From Bacillota bacterium (GTDB lineage Bacteria > Bacillota_G > Limnochordia > DTU010): 20,327 nt of DNA. Under the pieces are notes generated by a model that worked only from the letters and a program-made list of their open reading frames with translations, ran no database searches and was not told the origin of the DNA. The position numbers were made by a program, and so were the translations under genes. Shown piece by piece: positions 1-8,223 of this stretch (position 1 is its first letter; each line of letters opens with the position of its first letter). Location of the stretch: assembly GCA_012799255.1 (NCBI GenBank), contig JAAZLQ010000259.1, forward strand, positions 1 through 20,327, written 5' to 3'.

Positions 1-170
1 AGCTGGGGATTCCTTTTTGGGAACTTACTGACCTAGAAAGTTTGGGTAGGGGAGTAGGACGAGTGTTGAATGGGGAAGAACAGCATAGAGTGGAATATCA
101 AAGGGCGTTAACAGAACTACGCGAACGTGCTATGCAAAACCGCCAGGTTTTGGCAGGGGTCTTGAGGTGA
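1..170 (+). CDS. 3' end of probable polysaccharide pyruvyl transferase (CsaB-like), partial
   Basis: An open frame enters from the left edge and ends at TGA 168-170. Its last 55 residues begin LGIPFWELTDL and end in a charged helix finishing AMQNRQVLAGVL. This resembles the C-terminal helix of CsaB, the enzyme that adds pyruvate ketals to secondary cell-wall polymers so that SLH-domain proteins can bind. CsaB is commonly encoded directly before a WecG/TagA glycosyltransferase in Firmicutes, which is the arrangement here: only 4 bases separate this stop from the next ATG, and the next gene's ribosome site (GAGGTGA) overlaps this stop. The catalytic part lies outside the window, so the name rests on a short tail plus context. 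Another GT-B-fold transferase is possible. Confidence 0.45.
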   Translation, partial: LGIPFWELTDLESLGRGVGRVLNGEEQHRVEYQRALTELRERAMQNRQVLAGVLR

Positions 171-174
171 AATT

Positions 175-912
175 ATGGGAAGAACGCAGGTTTTGGGTAT
201 TGGTTTTGATCCGGTGACCATGAGTGGAGCACTGGCCAAACTGGAGAGCTACGTTAACATTGGTAAACCGCATTTGGTAATTACCGCTAATCCCGAAATG
301 GTGATGCGGGCCCGTGGTGATCAACTTTTAGCTGAGATCATGGATAGGGCTGATTTGGTTGTGGCTGATGGAATTGGCGTAGTTTGGGCCAGTTCCGTGA
401 TTAGTCAAAAAGTTCCAGAGCGGATTCCTGGTATAGAACTAGCTGAGGGTTTGTTGGAGAAGGCTGCTCAGGCTGGGTGGAAGGTCTTTCTCTTAGGCGG
501 TGCTGAGGGTGTTAGTGATCGGGCAGCGAAGTCTCTGAAGGAAAGGTTACCTAGTTTACAAATAGTGGGGACTCATCATGGTTTCTTCAAACCTGGACTT
601 GAAGAAGAGGCGGTTATTGCCAGTATCAAACAGGCCAAACCCGATATTCTCTTAGCGGCATTGGGGGTTCCCCGGCAAGAAAAGTGGTTGGCTGCCCATC
701 TCGGGGTGTTAAAAGTCCCTGTTGCCATTGGAGTAGGGGGAAGCTTTAACGTCTGGGCTGGTGTCGATAAAAGGGCACCGCGCTGGGTGCGAAACATTCA
801 TCTGGAATGGTTATATCGCTTAGTTAGGCAGCCTTGGAGAATTAAGCGGATGACACTCTTACCCATTTTTGCATTCACTGTTTTGGGGGCACGACTGCGG
901 CAGGGGAGGTAA
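175..912 (+). CDS. WecG/TagA/CpsF family glycosyltransferase
   Basis: A 245-aa GT26-family enzyme, the usual family length. Members transfer a sugar (ManNAc in TagA) from a UDP donor to a lipid-linked GlcNAc at the inner face of the cytoplasmic membrane, the second step of wall-polymer linkage-unit assembly. Family landmarks are visible: TANPE (38-42, with the conserved Thr), VVADG with the probable catalytic Asp65, PERIPG with Arg83, FLLGG (105-109), HHGFF (134-138), LGVPRQEKW (163-171) and GVGGSFNVWAG (186-196). The C-terminal basic segment (about 200-226, several Arg) matches the appendage that docks TagA to the membrane. The ATG follows GAGGTGA at good spacing. It lies in an operon between the csaB-like gene and yitT. 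The exact sugar cannot be read from sequence; ManNAc transferase is the default. Confidence 0.9.
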   Translation: MGRTQVLGIGFDPVTMSGALAKLESYVNIGKPHLVITANPEMVMRARGDQLLAEIMDRADLVVADGIGVVWASSVISQKVPERIPGIELAEGLLEKAAQAGWKVFLLGGAEGVSDRAAKSLKERLPSLQIVGTHHGFFKPGLEEEAVIASIKQAKPDILLAALGVPRQEKWLAAHLGVLKVPVAIGVGGSFNVWAGVDKRAPRWVRNIHLEWLYRLVRQPWRIKRMTLLPIFAFTVLGARLRQGR

Positions 913-915
913 CCT

Positions 916-1764
916 ATGGTGAAGAAGATTGTCTTGGGATATGGTGGGGTCTTACTGGGAGTAATTGTTGCCGCCTTTGGAGTAAGTTTTTTCCTTATTC
1001 CCGCGAAAATTGCAGCGGGGGGCGTCAGTGGTTTAGCCACAGTGGTCTATCATCTGGCCAACTTTCCAGCCGGTATCACCATGCTGGTGCTTAATATTCC
1101 ACTGTTCATTTTGAGCTGGCGTATTATTGGTCCCATGTTTGGTGCGAAAACACTCTTCGGTACAATTACTTTCTCGATTTTTGTAGACATTTTCAATGGT
1201 TTTGCTGTACCCATGACCCAAGATTTACTATTGGCAGCAATCTATGGGGGCGTACTCTCTGGGATTGGCTTAGGTATAGCCTTTCGCTCTGGCGGTTCCA
1301 CAGGTGGAACAGATATGGCGGCGCAACTTGTGGCGCGATTCTTTCCCACTAGTGTTGGGCAAGCCCTCTTGGTCGTCGACGGTGCAGTAATTGTGCTGGC
1401 CGGTTTAGTCTTTGGTTTAGAATTGGCCATGTACGCTTTAATTGCAGTCTTTTTGACCACTAAAACCATTGACTTGGTGCAAGAAGGACAGATTTATGCC
1501 AAGGCTTGTCTGATTATTTCAGATCATCCAGAGGCTATCGGACAAAGCATTATGGAAAACCTTGATCGGGGAGTAACTAGCTTAGATGGTCAGGGCATGT
1601 ACACTCAAGCTGAAAAACAAGTGCTCCTGGTTATTGTTTCTCGGATGGAGATTGCCACCGTGAAGAGGATTGTAGCCGAGCTCGATCCGCGGGCTTTTGT
1701 GATAATCTATGATGTTCATGAAGTGCTCGGCGAAGGTTTCAGAGGGCTCTATCGGCAGTCTTGA
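916..1764 (+). CDS. YitT family membrane protein (DUF161 + DUF2179)
   Basis: A 282-aa integral membrane protein of the YitT family, function not firmly established. The first ~185 residues form about five to six hydrophobic helices (roughly 7-28, 36-48, 54-72, 78-98, 104-122, 150-180) with the family signature FRSGGSTGGTDM at 123-134. The soluble C-terminal part (about 200-275) matches DUF2179, a small ligand-binding-like domain, including RGVTSLDGQGMYT and a closing VIIYDVHEVLGEGF. The ATG follows GGGGAGGT and starts 3 bases after the glycosyltransferase stop, so it is cotranscribed with it. No intrinsic terminator with a T tract follows; only a weak 5-bp AGGGC/GCCCT pairing is seen at 1767-1790. 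Confidence 0.9.
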   Translation: MVKKIVLGYGGVLLGVIVAAFGVSFFLIPAKIAAGGVSGLATVVYHLANFPAGITMLVLNIPLFILSWRIIGPMFGAKTLFGTITFSIFVDIFNGFAVPMTQDLLLAAIYGGVLSGIGLGIAFRSGGSTGGTDMAAQLVARFFPTSVGQALLVVDGAVIVLAGLVFGLELAMYALIAVFLTTKTIDLVQEGQIYAKACLIISDHPEAIGQSIMENLDRGVTSLDGQGMYTQAEKQVLLVIVSRMEIATVKRIVAELDPRAFVIIYDVHEVLGEGFRGLYRQS

Positions 1765-1777
1765 CCAGGGCGGGTAC

Positions 1778-1807
1778 TTGCCAAGCCCTCTAAGTATTTG
1801 ATATGAT
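1778..1807 (+). promoter_or_regulatory. Probable sigma-A promoter of the S41 protease operon
   Basis: TTGCCA (1778-1783) and TATGAT (1802-1807) each match the consensus at five of six bases, with an 18-base spacer. This predicts transcription from about 1814, giving a leader of roughly 68 bases to the GTG at 1882. It lies in the only intergenic gap (1765-1881) before the protease. The -35 box overlaps the weak AGGGC/GCCCT inverted repeat. Confidence 0.5.
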
Positions 1808-1881
1808 TATATGAATCCAGAGAAGTCTAACCAGGGGATTTTACACATATAGTTTGCTAGATCTAGAAAGCTGGTGGTGGA

Positions 1882-3087
1882 GTGAGCCGGAAAGCACCTC
1901 TCATAACGATAACTATTGTGGCGTTATTGGCCGTAACCTTGTTTTATGGACCTTTTCGGGTGAGTTCACAGGTTGGGAGACAAACAGACAATCAAGAAAG
2001 TATTGGTACCGTTTTAGAAGTGATAGCCTTGGTGAAGACTAGGCATTATTTTCAACCAGTCAGTACCTTTGATTTAGTAAAAGGTTATGTGATGAATGGT
2101 ACCATAAATGGTATGCTCAAGGCAGCTTTGGACGATCCTTATACTCGCCATATGGATGCGATTGCATTTGAGAATATGATGAATACCACAACAGGAATCT
2201 ATGGTGGGATTGGTTTATCAGTAGGTATCCTGGATGATCGGGTGACAGTGGTTTCACCCATTAAAGGAACCCCAGGTGAGCGGGCTGGGCTCAGGCGAGG
2301 AGACAAAATTATCGCCATTGATGATAAAGACACAACCTACATGACGCTGGACGAAGCGGTAAGTCTGATGCGTGGCCCAGAGAATACAGAGCTTGATCTC
2401 ACGATCCAGCGGGATGAAGAGATTTTCCAAGTTCATATCGTTCGTGAATTAATCAATGTGGTATCTGTACCAGAGTATTATATAATTGATGAAGAGTACG
2501 GTATTGGATATATAGAGATTACCAACTTCTCAGAGCGGACTTATGAAGAATTAGTGGAAGCCTTGGCAGTCCTTGATGCACAAGGGCAAAGGGCGTTGAT
2601 TCTAGATCTCCGGCACAACCCTGGAGGAACTCTAAATTCAGCTCTGCAAGTGACTAATGAGTTCGTTACGGATGCGCCCCTCCTGTATCTGGAGGATAAA
2701 GAGGGTAATCGTACCCCCTATGATAGTTATGGTGGGGTGAAACGTAAGCCACTTCCCATGGTTGTTCTGATTAACGGAGGGAGTGCTAGTGCTTCGGAGA
2801 TTGTCTCCGGCGCCCTACAAGATAATGGCTTGGCTACCTTAGTGGGCACCACCACCTTTGGTAAGGGATTAGTACAATCCCTTTATCCGCTCCGCGATGG
2901 TAGTGCTTTGACAGTTACCGAACAGGGTTATCTCACCTCTGGTGGGAAAGATATCAACGGGGTGGGCATTCAACCAGATATTGTAGTTGAGGTCACCCTA
3001 GAAGAGGAAGAGGCAATTTACCTCGGTGAAGCGGAGTACGATCCACAATTGGAAAAGGGTTTGGAGGTTCTCCGCACGAAACTCTAA
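1882..3087 (+). CDS. S41 family C-terminal processing protease (CtpA/CtpB-like)
   Basis: A 401-aa serine protease acting outside the cytoplasmic membrane. An N-terminal hydrophobic segment (7-25) acts as signal or anchor; then come a helical region, a PDZ domain (about 105-190, with GGIGLSV and the AGLRRGD turn) that recognises substrate C-termini, and the S41 catalytic core. Visible catalytic residues are Ser303 (in GGSASASEI), Lys328 and Gln332 (GKGLVQ), with the same spacing as Ser309/Lys334/Gln338 of B. subtilis CtpB. The GTG start is forced: an in-frame TAG lies at 1864 and no ATG comes before residue 71. The ribosome site is a modest GGTGG. It is followed by a MinJ-like PDZ protein, the same pair order as ctpB-minJ in Bacillus. 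CtpB cleaves regulatory proteins during sporulation; the substrate here is unknown. Confidence 0.93.
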   Translation: MSRKAPLITITIVALLAVTLFYGPFRVSSQVGRQTDNQESIGTVLEVIALVKTRHYFQPVSTFDLVKGYVMNGTINGMLKAALDDPYTRHMDAIAFENMMNTTTGIYGGIGLSVGILDDRVTVVSPIKGTPGERAGLRRGDKIIAIDDKDTTYMTLDEAVSLMRGPENTELDLTIQRDEEIFQVHIVRELINVVSVPEYYIIDEEYGIGYIEITNFSERTYEELVEALAVLDAQGQRALILDLRHNPGGTLNSALQVTNEFVTDAPLLYLEDKEGNRTPYDSYGGVKRKPLPMVVLINGGSASASEIVSGALQDNGLATLVGTTTFGKGLVQSLYPLRDGSALTVTEQGYLTSGGKDINGVGIQPDIVVEVTLEEEEAIYLGEAEYDPQLEKGLEVLRTKL

Positions 3088-3094
3088 AAATGAC

Positions 3095-3127
3095 AGCACC
3101 CCGGAAACCTCTCCGGGGTGCTCTTAT
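3095..3127 (+). terminator. Hairpin after the protease gene (terminator or attenuator)
   Basis: A perfect 10-bp stem AGCACCCCGG (3095-3104) / CCGGGGTGCT (3113-3122) with an 8-base loop begins 7 bases after the protease stop. The downstream tract (CTTATCCTT) is T-poor, so termination may be partial. The next gene's ribosome site follows at 3141 with no clear promoter between, which suggests read-through with lowered downstream expression. Confidence 0.6.
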
Positions 3128-3157
3128 CCTTGGGGAAAGGTAGAGAGGAGATATGGT

Positions 3158-4411
3158 TTGAATCATTTTTGGGAACTGCTTAAAATTACCTGGCAGACCT
3201 TTATAGTCATGTTTTCGGATCTGCGTTATATTTTAATCATGCTACTTGTTTTTGCCCTCGTTTATCGACAGCAAACAAAAATTCGCCAATACGAACAGGG
3301 GTTCTTTGGTCTAAAGCGAATTAATCCATTGGTCGAAACTGCTACCTCCTTAGTCTACGGGCTAGGCGGGGGATTGCTGGCTACAATGCTCTTTATTGGC
3401 CTAGGTGTATCTATTAGTGATGCAGGCGTTGCTTATATTTGGTTAGCTGCCATCATGCTAATGTTAATTCATCCCCGTTTTCTCTGTTTTGCTTATGCGG
3501 GGGGGCTGGTTGGTTTTGTCTCGCTTTTGACTGGCTATCCCCAGGTACACACTGCAACTCTAATGGCTCTGGTGGCCATTTTGCACCTTGTGGAGGCTGC
3601 CCTAATCTTTGTCAATGGCTATCACACTTCCTCGCCCATGTTTTTTAAACATAAGAGCGGTAAAGTGGTGGGAGGATTTGCTCTGCGCCAGTTTTGGCCC
3701 ATGCCCACCATTGCTTTAGTGGGACTAGCTGTGGCCAGTTCAGCAGTTGATTGGCAGACTGTGCCGATGCCTAATTGGTGGCCCATTTTTCAGCCTGGTC
3801 TGGCAGTGCCCGAGGGGCATACCTTGGTCCATATCTTGTTTCCGTTAGTGGTAGCTTTAGGTTATAGTGATTTTGCCCTCACTGAATTACCGAAGACCAA
3901 GGCGCGGCGCAGTGCTGGAATGCTCTTTTTATACAGTTTACTACTTTTGGGTCTGGCTCTTGTGGCTAACCAGTACCCGTTTTTGTCCATTTTGCCCGTG
4001 ATCTTCGCTCCATTGGGGCATGAGTTAGTGATCTATTGGGGTCAAAGGCGGGAGCAAACTAGAGAACCTGTTTTTCATGGTCAGGATCAGATCATGATCC
4101 TCGATGTCTACCCAGGTTCGCCGGCAGAGAAAATGGGGTTGGGAGCCGGGGATGTGATTACCCATGTTAATGGGGTGGAGGTTTCTAATCTGGCCCAACT
4201 AGTGCAGGAGATTTCACCTTGGGCTATTGATCCGGTTTTTTCTGTAGAAAATCAGTTGCGCAACCCAACAAAACGTGAAATACACTATAAAGGAAAGATT
4301 CCTCCTCTGGGGATTATTCCAGCTCCGCATCCTAATCAAGGGGCTTATATGCGGATCAGGGAAGGCTTGTTAAAGGAATTCTGGACCAAATGGAAAGCTA
4401 AGGGGAAGTGA
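3158..4411 (+). CDS. Multi-pass membrane protein with C-terminal PDZ domain (MinJ-like)
   Basis: About 417 aa when started at TTG 3158, which sits 7 bases after GAGAGGAG (3143-3150). The same frame is open back to an ATG at 3026, but that would lie inside the protease gene and run through the hairpin, and gives an un-membrane-like basic N-terminus, so it is rejected. The protein has about seven to eight hydrophobic helices spread over residues 10-300, then a single PDZ domain starting near residue 312 (ILDVYPGSPAEKMGLGAGD). Length, topology and its place just after a CtpB-like protease match B. subtilis MinJ, which links DivIVA to MinD and sets division-site topology. Recognition rests on architecture and synteny, since PDZ sequence alone is not diagnostic. 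It precedes the deacetylase by 4 bases and is probably cotranscribed with it. Confidence 0.75.
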   Translation: MNHFWELLKITWQTFIVMFSDLRYILIMLLVFALVYRQQTKIRQYEQGFFGLKRINPLVETATSLVYGLGGGLLATMLFIGLGVSISDAGVAYIWLAAIMLMLIHPRFLCFAYAGGLVGFVSLLTGYPQVHTATLMALVAILHLVEAALIFVNGYHTSSPMFFKHKSGKVVGGFALRQFWPMPTIALVGLAVASSAVDWQTVPMPNWWPIFQPGLAVPEGHTLVHILFPLVVALGYSDFALTELPKTKARRSAGMLFLYSLLLLGLALVANQYPFLSILPVIFAPLGHELVIYWGQRREQTREPVFHGQDQIMILDVYPGSPAEKMGLGAGDVITHVNGVEVSNLAQLVQEISPWAIDPVFSVENQLRNPTKREIHYKGKIPPLGIIPAPHPNQGAYMRIREGLLKEFWTKWKAKGK

Positions 4412-4415
4412 GAAT

Positions 4416-5669
4416 GTGGGTCAACCTCAATTAGAAGGAGAGAGAACTTCCATAGTCGTGTTTTTGGCTGTTTTTGCCTTCACTTCTTTAGGGTTTGCCG
4501 TTTTGGGTTTGGTTTTGGGCCCTGAACTGCCGCTGGAGTTAGGTTTAGGCTGGGGGGTAGAAATCCAGATCTTACGCCCAAATGTTCCCGATCTGGAACC
4601 ATTAAGAGAGTTTTGGCAAGGAGCGGGCTATGCGGTAGTTCGACAAGAGCAGCATTATGAGCTACAAAACGCTCCTAAGTTGACGGAGGATTCAGTCTGG
4701 ATTCAAGGAACAGAGAAGTGGGTTGTAGTTCCCCTTAGTCATGATTTGAAGCTCTCTCAAGTTTTCTTCCAGTTATTAGAACAGTTTTTAGATGCGGGTT
4801 GGTTGATCCAGATGGAAGTAAGTGATCATGGTTATACTCTTGGATTTTGGAGTAATGTAGAGGGGAGTGAGCAGAAGGTTTTAGCCCTGTTATGGGAAAT
4901 CGAACTGCTTAATCCTCGCAACTATGGTCACTTTTATGGGGATTTGATTCCGGTAATGGGGGAACTTTTCGATCCAGAGGGATACTTAAAGGGGACACCC
5001 CAGGCTCCGCTACTGTCCATCATTATTGACGACTGGGGATACGCAACTAATGCAAGTGTTCCTTTGTTGGCCTATCCTTTACCATTAACTGTTGCAGTGT
5101 TGCCCCATCGTATTATGTCCCGGGAGCTGAGTGAGCTTGCCTATCAGAAAGGACACGAAGTAATTTTGCACCAACCCATGGAGGCCCTGGACGAAAGTCA
5201 GCCCCTAGGGGAAGGGGGCATCTATTTAGGCATGGATGAGTTAGAGATTGCAGCGCAACTCAAGGCCAACTTGGAGTCCCTACCAGTTGTGGTGGGAGTG
5301 AATAATCACATGGGTTCGCGGGTTACAGCAGATTCTGCCACCATGTCCGTAGTGTTGGAAGTGGTGAAGGAGTTGGGGCTGTTTTTTGTGGACAGTCGTA
5401 CTTCTAACATGAGCGTGGTCCCTGAAGTAGCCAGGGAGGTTGGAATACCCTTTGGAGTTAATAACCTATTTCTGGACAACGAAAGTGATGTTGAGCTAAT
5501 AAAAGGGCAGCTGCGGCAAGGTTTGCGTTTGGCGAAACAACAAGGACATGCCGTTGTAATCGGGCATGTCCGTTCTGCTACTGCAACTGCACTGTGGGAA
5601 ATGGTCCCAGAGTTATTGGATTCAGGTGTACAGTTAGTGCCTGTCTCAGCTTTGCTACAAAAGCCTTAA
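4416..5669 (+). CDS. Divergent polysaccharide deacetylase family protein (YibQ-like)
   Basis: A 417-aa protein with an N-terminal membrane anchor (about 12-34), a ~160-residue segment of unassigned fold, and a C-terminal divergent polysaccharide deacetylase domain (about 197-415, Pfam Polysacc_deac_2 type). Motifs visible are IIIDDWG (202-208, metal-binding Asp pair), HQPME (252-256), NNHMGS (296-301), FVDSRT (324-329), FLDN (352-355) and IGHVR (382-386). The NodB-like barrel would face the periplasm and probably acts on wall or other envelope glycans; the true substrate of this family is not settled. The start is GTG 4416 behind GGGGAAGTGA; the ATG at 4414 is in another frame and stops quickly. 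The long N-terminal extension may be a binding module. It ends tail to tail with the pyrophosphatase gene. Confidence 0.88.
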   Translation: MGQPQLEGERTSIVVFLAVFAFTSLGFAVLGLVLGPELPLELGLGWGVEIQILRPNVPDLEPLREFWQGAGYAVVRQEQHYELQNAPKLTEDSVWIQGTEKWVVVPLSHDLKLSQVFFQLLEQFLDAGWLIQMEVSDHGYTLGFWSNVEGSEQKVLALLWEIELLNPRNYGHFYGDLIPVMGELFDPEGYLKGTPQAPLLSIIIDDWGYATNASVPLLAYPLPLTVAVLPHRIMSRELSELAYQKGHEVILHQPMEALDESQPLGEGGIYLGMDELEIAAQLKANLESLPVVVGVNNHMGSRVTADSATMSVVLEVVKELGLFFVDSRTSNMSVVPEVAREVGIPFGVNNLFLDNESDVELIKGQLRQGLRLAKQQGHAVVIGHVRSATATALWEMVPELLDSGVQLVPVSALLQKP

Positions 5670-6148
5670 CGATTATGTATGTAGCGAGCTTGTGCTTCTG
5701 CAATAATGCGCAGAGCGTCTTCTTTGCCTAACCAATCCCCTACCTTGGTCTTCTTACTTTCTAAGTCTTTATACACCTTGAAGAAGTGGGTGATCTCCCG
5801 GAGCAGGTGGGGGGGAACATCGTCTAAACACTCCACCCAGTTCCATTGGGGATCGCTGATCGGCACACAGAGAATCTTTTGATCTGGACCCTTTTCATCC
5901 CACATTTCGAAGGCCCCTACAGGTTCAACCCGGATTAGGCAACCTGGAAAGGTGGCTTCGCCGACAATAACAAGTGCGTCGAGTTCGTCACCATCCTCGG
6001 CTAGAGTTTCGGGGATAAAACCATAATCTGCGGGATAGTGTACAGAGGAGAATAACATCCGATCAAGATAAAAACGCTTATTCTCACTGTCATACTCGTA
6101 TTTGTTGCGGCTACCCCGCGGAATTTCTACCATGACGATCAAACTCAT
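5666..6148 (-). CDS. ppa: Inorganic pyrophosphatase, family I (soluble)
   Basis: A 160-aa cytoplasmic enzyme hydrolysing pyrophosphate to two phosphates, so pulling biosynthetic reactions forward. The active-site set of family I is complete: Lys16/Glu18 (NKYEYD), Arg30, Tyr42 (DYGFIP), the metal triad Asp52/Asp54/Asp57 (EDGDELD), Asp84, Asp89 and Lys91, and Tyr126/Lys127 (VYKDLE). The ATG at 6148 follows GGGAGGTC; an inner ATG at 6133 lacks such a site. It is the only minus-strand gene between the deacetylase and uvrB, and its stop codon shares TTAA with the deacetylase stop, leaving no room for a terminator between the two. Its promoter would lie in the 86-base gap to uvrB, where TTATAA can serve both directions. 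Confidence 0.96.
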   Translation of the reverse strand: MSLIVMVEIPRGSRNKYEYDSENKRFYLDRMLFSSVHYPADYGFIPETLAEDGDELDALVIVGEATFPGCLIRVEPVGAFEMWDEKGPDQKILCVPISDPQWNWVECLDDVPPHLLREITHFFKVYKDLESKKTKVGDWLGKEDALRIIAEAQARYIHNR

Positions 6149-6172
6149 TAAAAAGACCTCCCATTCTGTTCC

Positions 6173-6181
6173 TGTTATAAT
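6173..6181 (+). promoter_or_regulatory. Probable extended -10 promoter of uvrBAC
   Basis: TGTTATAAT is a TGn-extended perfect -10 box, 54 bases before the uvrB ATG. No good -35 lies 17 bases upstream, as is usual for extended -10 promoters. The TTATAA core is symmetric and could also give a TATAAC box for the divergent pyrophosphatase gene. No LexA-type operator (GAAC-N4-GTTC) is seen nearby. Confidence 0.45.
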
Positions 6182-6234
6182 TGGCTATGAAACGGAGATT
6201 ACCTACTTTAACTTGATAAAAAAAGGAGAAAGTC

Positions 6235-8223
6235 ATGCAAAACGTTTTTCAAGTGGTGGCTCCCTTTGAACCGGCAGGGGATCAACCCAAAGCAATCAAG
6301 GAACTGGTTTCGGGACTTAATGCAGGTATGAAGCATCAGACTCTGCTTGGAGTAACTGGTTCCGGTAAGACCTATACCATGGCTAAAGTGGTGGAAGCGG
6401 TACAAAAGCCTACTTTGGTTCTGGCTCATAATAAAACTTTGGCTGCTCAGCTCTGTAATGAGTTCCGGGAGTTCTTTCCCAATAATGCAGTTCATTACTT
6501 TGTAAGTTATTATGATTATTATCAGCCTGAGGCCTATGTGCCCCAGAGTGATACCTATATTGAAAAGGATTCCTCCATTAACGAGGAAATTGACCGTTTA
6601 CGTCATGCAGCCACAAGCGCCCTCTTCGAGCGCCGTGATGTAATTATTGTGGCCAGTGTTTCTTGTATCTATGGTTTAGGTTCCCCGGAAGACTATGTGG
6701 GCATGACTTTTTCCTTGAAAAATGGAGAATTTCGGGATCGGGACCATATCTTGCGGCGTCTAGTTGGTATTCAATACGAACGTAATGATATTGGTTTTAG
6801 GCGCGGTACTTTTCGGGTACGGGGAGATGTAATTGAGATCATTCCTGTGGGTAGCGAATCCGTGGTTCGGATTGAGATGTTTGGGGATGAAATTGAGCGG
6901 ATCCAAGAGGTAGATCCGATTACTGGCGAGGTTTTAGGTCAGAGGGATGAGCTTACTATTTATCCCGCTTCCCACTTTATTACGCCCGAGGAAAAACTGA
7001 AAAGAGCTCTGCCCGTAATCGAAGAGGAGCTAAATGAACGGCTCAAGGAGTTGCGTAGCCAGAATAAACTTCTGGAAGCGCAACGCCTAGAACAAAGGAC
7101 TCGTTATGACTTAGAGATGCTGGCTGAGCTAGGTTATTGTACTGGAGTAGAAAACTACTCAGCCCCCTTAAGTGGTCGCAAGGCTGGAGAAACTCCTGCC
7201 ACTCTTTTGGACTATTTTCCTAAAGACTATTTAATGATTATAGACGAAGCCCATGTAACCATTCCACAAGTTAGGGCCATGTACTTTGGGGACCGCTCCC
7301 GCAAGGAAAACTTAGTGGAGTATGGTTTCAGGCTCCCTTCGGCGCTGGATAATCGTCCCTTGCAGTTTTCCGAGTTTGAAGCCCACATGAATCAGGTTAT
7401 CTATGTCTCGGCTACACCCGGTCCCTATGAACTGGAACGCTCAGAGCAAGTCGTAGAACAGGTAATTCGTCCGACTGGATTAGTGGATCCTAAGATTGTG
7501 GTTCGTCCGGTAAAGGGACAAATTGATGATTTAATTGATGAAATTGGATTGGTGCTGCAACGCAAGGAACGGGTGTTAATCACCACGCTGACCAAACGAA
7601 TGGCAGAGGATCTCACTCAGTATTTTACTGAAGTAGGTCTGAAGGTACGTTATTTGCATTCGGATATTGATACCTTGGAACGGATTGAAATCTTGCGGGA
7701 ACTGCGTCAAGGAGTGTTCGATATTTTAGTCGGAATCAACCTCCTGCGTGAAGGGTTAGACTTACCTGAGGTTTCCCTGGTTGCCATTTTAGATGCGGAT
7801 CAGGAAGGATTTTTGCGTTCGCCTACTTCTTTGGTCCAGACGATTGGACGTGCTGCCCGAAATGTGGAGGGCAAAGTGATCATGTACGCGGATCGTATTA
7901 CTGATGCTATGCAATATGCCATTGACGAAACCAACCGTAGGCGTAGCATTCAAATGGAGTATAATGAGCGGATGGGCATAACCCCTGCCACGATTAAGAA
8001 GGCGATTTCGGATATTGCTCAAGACTTGGCGGAGGAACAGGTAGCTGAAGAGAAACCAAGTTATGAGTCCAGGTTGCGTGGCAGCCTGAAAGATGCCATC
8101 GCCTTAATTCAAGAGTTGGAAGAAGAGATGTTCAGGGAGGCCCAGGATTTAAACTTTGAACGGGCTGCCCAATTACGCGATGAGATCCGGGAGATCAGGA
8201 TTGAAATGGGGTTATCAGTTTGA
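6235..8223 (+). CDS. uvrB: Excinuclease ABC subunit B
   Basis: A 662-aa DNA helicase-like subunit of nucleotide excision repair. It receives damaged DNA from UvrA, verifies the lesion and recruits UvrC. Seen in order: Walker A GVTGSGKT (39-46), the beta-hairpin region [20 protein letters not shown] that clamps the strand, Walker B with DEAH (337-340), helicase motifs V/VI ([15 protein letters not shown] and QTIGRAARN), and a C-terminal UVR motif ([20 protein letters not shown]) that binds UvrC. The length is normal and nothing is missing. The ATG follows AAAGGAG. The stop TGA overlaps the uvrA start in TTGA, so the two are translationally coupled. Confidence 0.98.
   Translation: MQNVFQVVAPFEPAGDQPKAIKELVSGLNAGMKHQTLLGVTGSGKTYTMAKVVEAVQKPTLVLAHNKTLAAQLCNEFREFFPNNAVHYFVSYYDYYQPEAYVPQSDTYIEKDSSINEEIDRLRHAATSALFERRDVIIVASVSCIYGLGSPEDYVGMTFSLKNGEFRDRDHILRRLVGIQYERNDIGFRRGTFRVRGDVIEIIPVGSESVVRIEMFGDEIERIQEVDPITGEVLGQRDELTIYPASHFITPEEKLKRALPVIEEELNERLKELRSQNKLLEAQRLEQRTRYDLEMLAELGYCTGVENYSAPLSGRKAGETPATLLDYFPKDYLMIIDEAHVTIPQVRAMYFGDRSRKENLVEYGFRLPSALDNRPLQFSEFEAHMNQVIYVSATPGPYELERSEQVVEQVIRPTGLVDPKIVVRPVKGQIDDLIDEIGLVLQRKERVLITTLTKRMAEDLTQYFTEVGLKVRYLHSDIDTLERIEILRELRQGVFDILVGINLLREGLDLPEVSLVAILDADQEGFLRSPTSLVQTIGRAARNVEGKVIMYADRITDAMQYAIDETNRRRSIQMEYNERMGITPATIKKAISDIAQDLAEEQVAEEKPSYESRLRGSLKDAIALIQELEEEMFREAQDLNFERAAQLRDEIREIRIEMGLSV

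Noticed and set aside
1767..1790. AGGGC/GCCCT hairpin after yitT as a terminator
   Set aside because: Only 5 bp with a 13-14 base loop and no T tract; it may be chance, though it overlaps the -35 box of the next promoter.
3026..3157. Longer N-terminus for the MinJ-like protein from ATG 3026
   Set aside because: It would overlap the protease coding region and pass through the hairpin; the strong ribosome site before TTG 3158 fits better.
6149..6234. SOS (LexA) box before uvrB
   Set aside because: No GAAC-N4-GTTC or CTG-N10-CAG pattern of good quality was found by eye in the gap.
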